From Diplosphaera chodatii (lineage: Eukaryota; Chlorophyta; Trebouxiophyceae; Prasiolales; Stichococcaceae), in assembly GCA_032358165.1 (NCBI GenBank), contig JAALGY010000043.1, forward strand, positions 1,426,001-1,490,000: a stretch of 64,000 nucleotides of DNA, given 5' to 3'. Position numbers and translations under genes: made by a program. Positions 58,801 to 64,000 of this stretch are shown piece by piece (within the stretch, counting starts at the first letter, position 1; the number at the start of each line of letters is the position of its first letter). The notes beneath the pieces are model-generated. The model had not been told where the DNA came from. It searched no databases and saw nothing but the letters and a program-made list of their open reading frames with translations.

Positions 58801-60617
58801 TGTATCCTGCTCCCTGAACCCATGCATCAATCGCACCGCTTGTGCGGCATTGGCAGCACTGGTGGCGCGAAGCGACGCCTGCCTCGCCAGCGAGCCTGCT
58901 TTTCTGTTATGTCCCACGGACTCTGCTGCCGGTTCCCTTAGCTCCTGAAGTCGACAAGGTCATCGTGCAGTTGCGTGCAGCATATAACGTCCACCTCTGC
59001 ACATCCTGCTGTCAGGGACAAGGACAGCCGGACACCAGGTGTTTACTTTGGCCGGCACCTCGGGAACCTGAGCGGCGGAGTTTGCGCTCAGCAGGGACTG
59101 CCCCCGCAGCAGCCGCCCCTGCACCTCGTCCGCCTGCGCCGCCTCCACCGCGGAGGGCGCCGGCCCGCTGCGGCGCAGGGCTGCATGCAGACGGGTCGTG
59201 CCAGGTTCCCTCCAGTGATCCCAACACCATCATATTGGCAGTTTTACTGCTTGCACATGGACATGCAAGCTCGCCTAAGCAGGGCGCCGCCAGTGTACTG
59301 CGCTCTGACCATGTGCTGTAGCTGTCCAAACGCATTGCATACATTCCCCAGTACTTTGCCGTTTATGCTATACAACTTGTTGTGCATGAGGGCACTCCAT
59401 GCAGGGGCACCTGATGGGGTGCTGGAGGGACCCGCTGACGAAGCCGCTGGGCTGGAGTGGGCGTGCGCGCTGCTGGGGCCACCAAAGCCGGGGAAAGGCG
59501 CGCCGCTGGAGGCAGGCCGCCCCACTGAGGCCGTCCGTCGATGGTAGCGCGGCGGCTTCCCAGGCTGCGCATGCAGTGCCAACATGTAGCCAACACTGCG
59601 CCCATGATGATGCAACACTGCCAAATCAAGGATGGACGCGTGGACATCCTCATGACACCAGCACAGCGGCGACAGCCACCAGGCGGCTGCTATGCCGCCA
59701 TCCGCCATCGACACAGCAACTTGCCTGTAGCCCGACAGGCTGAGACTGGGCGTCCGCTGCCTCTGCCTCCTCTGCTGCTGCGCGCAGCGATGCAGCCGGC
59801 ACGCTGGTCGTGCGGAGCGGCGCGCTGCTGGGACCCTGCCCGCTGCACAGCACGGCGACTGCAGGGTCATGTCGACGACGCTCGACAATCCAGACACACA
59901 GCGCAGCCAGCGTGCCCTTCCTTCCTGATTTTGGCTCCGCTACATCTGGGGCTGTGGAGGGTGTGTCTGACAGCTTCTCCCACCTGGAGGCCGGCAACAC
60001 CTCCCCATGCGCCGGCCGCAGCATCCCCGGCGCCCTGCCAAACTGCCGCGGGGCTGGCCCGCCATGTGCCGTCGGCGTCGGGGTCCCTGATGTCGCTGGC
60101 GAGTCTGTCAGGCCATAAGATCCGGTGTAGGAGGCGGGCGGTGAGGATCCGGCAACGCTGCTGGCACCCTGCCCCGGAATGCGATGCTGGGGCTGCAGCT
60201 CATCCGATGCTGCTGCCGATGCTGTGCGTGGCCGCGGGACGGCCTGCGGCAGAGCCGTTGCCAGGACTGCGCCTGGGCTGCGCGGTGGATGCGGTGCGCT
60301 CCGCCGTGGGTGTGCACGGCTGCCGTGTGAAGCCTCGTCATCGTCGTCGCTACTTCCAGGGCGGCGCGGGCGCCGCTCGATGTCATCTGCATCACCGAGC
60401 GTGAGTGTCCCTATGCTTCCCTCAGCGCAGTGCACTTGCGGACATGAGTCATGAAGCCGCCAGGATATGTGATCTGTAAGCAGGGTATCGGCAACCCCGC
60501 ACCTCTGGACACGTCAAGCTGTGATGTGAACGATACCCGGCGCTCAGGCTTGGCCCACTCATCATCATCTGCGAATGCTGCGGCAAGCGAGCCTGTGGGC
60601 GGCCCAGCGGGTGTCAT
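52804..60617 (-). CDS. MscS-like mechanosensitive ion channel (MSL-type) with EF-hand loop
   Basis: This is a predicted membrane-tension-gated channel and the longest gene in the window. The first exon (60617 to about 60503) reads LAAAFADDDEWAKPERRVSF; a large Ser/Pro/Ala-rich cytosolic region follows (60410-59725, 59564-59415, 59203-59090). Membrane part: WVRHMCVWVPILVSVCLLVAG (about 58040), YALYFDAWRWCFFLACFVPIY (about 57750), GRMLRMALWIPVFAALFG (about 57410), and a helix near 57130. Soluble regulatory segments include ARLRWMMPDGYR, GGGSSELDIVMKL and EARRLAFYLFWNIKPYF, then FDMLDVDHDGKV, an EF-hand-like loop, ERKNLAATLKDTKTVIGRLE, and the MscS core VSSVLLGLSFIFGNSIRNVFES then VHPFDVGDALLV, EIMLLNTKV, IYVPNSVLNQNPLINLSRSD. 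The C-terminus follows VVICETLTELGACYSLPAF. Both gene ends are uncertain (stop near 52792-52806). Confidence 0.85.
54735..54800 (-). other. EF-hand-like calcium loop coding segment in the MscS gene
   Basis: The exon encodes KAAKAFDMLDVDHDGKV. The D-x-D-x-D-G spacing is that of a canonical EF-hand loop start. The segment lies just before ERKNLAATLKDTKT and the pore domain, the same place where plant MSL proteins have a related but loop-less sequence. The latter half of the loop falls at or after the exon end, so completeness is unproven. Confidence 0.6.
59565..59724 (-). other. GC-AG intron in the MscS-like gene
   Basis: On the minus strand the exon ends CTACAG|GCAAGT (donor bases at 59724-59723). 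The next exon begins at 59564 after gcgcag. Both sides are phase 0 and the frame continues into a Ser/Pro-rich exon ending at about 59415, which itself joins in phase to the exon beginning near 59203. Confidence 0.6.
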
Positions 60618-61406
60618 GTGGCTGCTCCAAGCCCAGCAGCAGCCTGACAATCTGGCGTTCACGCAGTCGAATTTCACGTGTAATGTGTTATCAGATCATG
60701 ATGCCTGCAGCCTCTGTGTCAGCATTGATCCAATCACATCTTCAGATCCGCACCACCGAGGCAGCAAATCTGACTTGCACCCTATAACCCGGCGACCCGT
60801 CAAGCGTGCAGAGTGCTGGCTCTCATCATAAAGATAGCTCCCTTGTGTTTTCATGCAATGGCACATCAATCAAGATTGCATGTTGTGTGCCGAACCATGC
60901 ATCTCCCTCTTTCAGCTTCAAAACAGCTTCGGTCGAGCTTGGTTCAAGCACTGGGACATTCACATGCATGGCACCGATCTGATGGTCATAAGATGGTCAG
61001 CCGTCCGCCCCTCGGGATTTGTCCTTTCATTTCAGCGATTGCAAACGGGCGAGCAGCGCAGCATGTGGCAGATGCGGTTGACAATGATGCTCGCACATCT
61101 GTGGTGTCAGATGGTGCATGTGCAAACGCGCAATTGCACAGGTTGGACTCTGGCCATGGCTTGCAATGAGCAGCCACAAGGGCGGGGCGTGTGTTACACT
61201 TTGTGAACACCTCGTCATAATCATTTGCCACAGCAATGATGTTGCATCAAAGCAAACCCGCGTGCCAATTCGTGGACCGCCAATCAACCCGCGAAGAATG
61301 TGTTGCAAATTGCAGGATCGTCAAGTATCAAGGTCTCTACGCCTGCTGCAATGCCCTCAAAATCGTCATGCCGGCTCAGCCTAGGCAGTTGCCTCAGCTC
61401 AGGGCC
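60618..61406. other. Spacer between MscS-like promoter and LHC 3' end
   Basis: No gene is recognised; it should include the MscS-like promoter and the LHC 3' UTR. Plus-strand ORFs of about 120 codons here lack motifs. Confidence 0.35.
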
Positions 61407-62396
61407 TCAGTTTGATGGCGTGAACTTGGTGGCGTACTGGAAGGCGTTGACGTTGCCGGGGTCGGCCAGGTGGTCGTTCAGGTTCTCCAGGGGGCCCTTG
61501 CCGGTGACGATGGCCTGCACGAAGAAGCCGAACATGGAGAACATGGCCAGCCGGCCGTTCTTCAGCTCCTTCACCTTTAGCTCGGCGAAGGTCTCCGGGT
61601 CCTCGGCCAGGCCCAGGGGGTCGAAGGCGCCGCCCGGGTACACGCGGTCCAGGCCATCGCCCAGCGGGCCGCCGTTCACACGGTAGCCCTCAATTGCGCC
61701 CATCAGCACCACCTGGACGCCCAGGGTGGCCAGGATGGACTGCGCGTGCACCAGGCTGGGCTTGCCCAGGTAGTTCAGGCCGTCCGCGTTGAAGATCTGA
61801 GCGCCCGCCTTGAACCAGTTGCTCTCCTGAAACGTCGCCTGGCCGCCCTTCTCCAGCAGCTCGGGGGTGAGGCAGCCCAGGGCGCCCAGCATGGCCCACC
61901 GCGCGTGCAGCACCTCCAGCTCCCGGTTGCGCTCGAAGCGCTTGGGATCCGCTGACAGGCCCGCCGTGTCCCAGCCATAGTCGCCAGGGAACTCGCCGTT
62001 CAGGTATGCCGGCGTGAAGTTGTCCGACAGAGGGCCGAACACCTTCTTGCGGTCGGGGCCGTACCACGAGTTGAGCTTGTCCTGGTTGCCCCACCAGCCG
62101 GCACGCTCGCGCACCGTCTTGCGGGCGCCGGACGCCACCTGCCGCGGCTTGGGCGCTTGCTTGGCGACCTTCTTCGCCTGCTGTGGCAGGCTCTTGGCCT
62201 TCTGTGGCAGGCTCTTCGCCTTCTGCGGCACCTGGCGCACGGTCTGCTGCGCAGTCTTCGACACCTTCTTTGCGGCGCCCTTCGCCTCCTTGGCTCCGCG
62301 CTTGAAGAGCGCAAACGTGGTGCTGCCGTTCTGCACCGGCTTGGCAGCCAGCTGCTTGCCGGCGAAGGCCTTCTTCTGCAGCATGGACGCCTGCAT
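61407..62396 (-). CDS. Light-harvesting chlorophyll a/b-binding protein (LHCII/CP26-type) with Lys-rich N-terminal repeat
   Basis: This is a thylakoid antenna protein of photosystem II. One uninterrupted frame of 329 codons holds the whole protein. Residues 1-35 resemble a plastid transit peptide. Residues about 35-95 are very Lys/Ala/Gln-rich, with a tandem KAKSLPQ unit. Mature LHC features follow: SWYGPDR (the W-Y-x-x-x-R trimerisation motif of LHCII), [25 protein letters not shown] in the family position, [17 protein letters not shown] (first helix with chlorophyll-ligand E and H), [23 protein letters not shown] (second helix), [23 protein letters not shown] (third helix, E/N/R ligands), and the end [13 protein letters not shown]. 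Strong C/G-ending codon choice suggests high expression. It could be a major LHCBM or a CP26-type minor antenna; I could not decide. The start at 62396 is the first ATG; MLQKK four codons later is the alternative. Confidence 0.93.
   Translation of the reverse strand: MQASMLQKKAFAGKQLAAKPVQNGSTTFALFKRGAKEAKGAAKKVSKTAQQTVRQVPQKAKSLPQKAKSLPQQAKKVAKQAPKPRQVASGARKTVRERAGWWGNQDKLNSWYGPDRKKVFGPLSDNFTPAYLNGEFPGDYGWDTAGLSADPKRFERNRELEVLHARWAMLGALGCLTPELLEKGGQATFQESNWFKAGAQIFNADGLNYLGKPSLVHAQSILATLGVQVVLMGAIEGYRVNGGPLGDGLDRVYPGGAFDPLGLAEDPETFAELKVKELKNGRLAMFSMFGFFVQAIVTGKGPLENLNDHLADPGNVNAFQYATKFTPSN
62170..62235 (-). repeat. 21-bp coding repeat (KAKSLPQ) in the LHC N-terminus
   Basis: Two nearly perfect 21-bp units and flanking degenerate copies encode [16 protein letters not shown] followed by [11 protein letters not shown]. 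On the plus strand the unit reads ctcttggccttctgtggcag. It lies between the transit peptide and the LHC core. Confidence 0.8.
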
Positions 62397-63293
62397 CTTG
62401 GCGACGCCTGAGGATCAACTTGAAGGGTAGGTCAGAATTGCGAGTGCAGCAGCCGGGCACGCGCTCCGCCGGTCACTTCAGCTTTGGGATATCATCAGAT
62501 TTCCAAATGAGATTCTCGGCATATCCGGCACTCTGTGGGGTCTGGGTCAGGCAGCAAGGAGCCCTGGACCCGTAGTTGGCAGTCTCAGCTGCGACCATCA
62601 CCCCACCTGCAACAGGCACACACTGCATGCTGGATCGCTGCGTGGCGCCGTGCCTTGCACGCGGCATCAACGGGTGTACCACCCATTGCAAACGGTTCGC
62701 AGCGGCGCAAATCAGGCAGTGCACTGGCCGTAGTGCTGCGTGCATCATCCAGCTGACCCGACCCTCGTTCTAGGAGCATGTCACAGGACTGCTGCTTCGA
62801 TTTAAACCAGGCAACCGCGTCCCTTCAAGGATAGCTGTGGCTGCCGCCGCGCCGCGGCCATGCCGTGCATCCAGGCAGTGCAGAGCCCGGCTAACAGCTG
62901 TGCGCGCCTAGCAGGGTATCCAGTGCGGCAGGTGCTCCTAATTATATGCAATACGCGCACGCACAGGCGACCTGCACTGCATTGTCGAACTGAGGTGATC
63001 CTGCAGCTAGTTCGAGAATCAAACACACTCGTCCTGCTACCCATGGTTGACGCGACTGGCATCAGAAAAACCTCATCACATCATCTCTACAGGTGCTGTC
63101 TCCGCAACGTCGGCACGCGGGGCCTGCGATGGGCGCAGACGGACAGTCACACATGTCCGTCCGCAGGTGCCGGCTGGGCATGCACACTCAGCAGCACCCG
63201 AGATCATGCTGCAGGCTCAACAGGGCTTACGATCTTGATTTGTGCTGTGCAGGCCACCTAGGTCATATGTAGAGCATGCAAGGCGTGCCACCA
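62397..63293. promoter_or_regulatory. LHC promoter side and right intergenic region
   Basis: This region is upstream of the LHC gene on the minus strand and upstream of a possible plus-strand gene on the right. No TATA box or light-response motif could be named with confidence. Only short motif-free ORFs occur. Confidence 0.3.
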
Positions 63294-64000
63294 TGCAACC
63301 GAGGGCACTGAAGGATGGCGAGCCCGAGGTGCACACAGCACCTGCACTCGGAAGCAGCATTCTGTAGAGAGGGTCAGAGGAATCTCAATATGCCACACAT
63401 GCGGACATGCTGTCTGATGCTGCCTGCAGGTGGACAGTGCTTTGTCAACCCCAGCGCTGACGTTCATTCTGCTCCTGGTCATCTGCGCCTTCCTGCTTGT
63501 GGCTCAACTTGCAGGTGCGAATGCTGTGCACTCTATTGTGTCATGTCCAGGTGCAGCAGCAGCTAGATGCTCGAGCCTAGCTGATGTCGATGACTGGTGG
63601 CTTGCAGGCGACACGTTCCGGAACAACTTCATGGACTGATCTGCATCACCAAGTGCGATGCTGCCGACATGTTTGGCAGCTGCAAGCTGACTCGAAGAGC
63701 AGGTGCGGAGCTTGCATGCTGCCTGACCTGCTCATGTGCGGCACTGCGAATGCACGTGTGTTCATACTGGGAGCGTTGCTTACAGAGAGGGTCATGGTGA
63801 CAGCTGAGTTAAACGGCCGCAGATAGGTGGGTCAGCATGGCAAATCAGTGTGGTGGAAGAGCGTGGTGTTGTGCAACCGGGGACAATGCTGTGAGGCGGG
63901 TCGAGTTTTTCATCCAGTCTATAGTCCAGACGAGATGTATGCCCAGTGCAACCTCAGGTAGAGTTCATAGACAGGGACATCCCCGTGCGCCTGTGGTTTG
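63294..64000 (+). CDS. Possible 5' part of a signal-anchored membrane protein, cut by the window edge
   Basis: An ATG in good context (gccaccATGC at 63294) opens a 12-codon exon ending GAG|gtgcac (63329). It joins in phase 0 to an exon at about 63430-63515 encoding STPALTFILLLVICAFLLVAQ, a clear signal anchor near the N-terminus, as in type II membrane proteins. Further exons are uncertain: one near 63610-63701 could read LHGLICITKCDAADMFGSC, but its phase does not fit the previous donor, and sequence near 63900-64000 may continue (IDRDIPVRLWF). No family is recognised. Confidence 0.3.

Noticed and set aside
1..64000. CRISPR arrays, insertion sequences or integrated virus
   Set aside because: No regular spacer-repeat pattern, terminal inverted repeats, transposase, integrase, reverse transcriptase or capsid-like protein was seen; palindromic gcatgc-type words are common in introns but are scattered.

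Overview
The window looks like nuclear DNA of a green alga (Chlorophyta, possibly a trebouxiophyte; the class is a guess). Supporting signs are a light-harvesting chlorophyll a/b protein, a Ycf36/CGLD27 plastid protein, a plastid-type ABC1 kinase, an SBP-box transcription factor, a DWARF27-like protein and a plant-type split ATP-citrate lyase subunit. Nearly every gene is cut into short exons (about 50-250 nt) by GT-AG introns. There are no operons, ribosome-binding sites, CRISPR arrays or convincing mobile elements. I inferred exons by joining reading frames at splice sites with matching phase and family motifs, so most exon edges are predictions.

Layout, left to right: a TDG/MUG-type uracil/thymine DNA glycosylase (+); a TPT-family sugar-phosphate translocator (-); a family X DNA polymerase with a BRCT domain (+); a membrane-anchored glycerophosphodiester phosphodiesterase (+); a GH5 mannanase with a long Pro-rich repeat stalk (-); an unidentified multi-pass membrane protein (-); a plastid ABC1/UbiB kinase (-); an SBP-box factor (+); a DWARF27-like protein (+); a small unassigned ORF (-); an AVT-type amino-acid transporter (-); an NSRP1/CCDC55 splicing regulator (-); ATP-citrate lyase subunit B (+); CGLD27 (-); an unidentified protein (+); a SPO16-like protein (-) head-to-head with a HEI10-like RING protein (+); a very long MscS-like mechanosensitive channel gene (-); a single-exon LHC protein (-); and the beginning of a signal-anchored protein at the right edge (+).

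Most neighbours are functionally unrelated, as expected in a eukaryotic chromosome. Two groupings stand out. The glycosylase and the X-family polymerase lie within 9 kb on the same strand and could both serve DNA repair. The SPO16-like and HEI10-like genes diverge from one roughly 0.5 kb intergenic region, and their relatives in other organisms both act in meiotic crossover formation. I did not find a clear, wholly new multi-gene system. The strongest leads are the meiotic pair, the Pol mu/TdT-like active site, the EF-hand in the MscS channel, the Lys-rich repeat extension of the LHC protein and two orphan genes.
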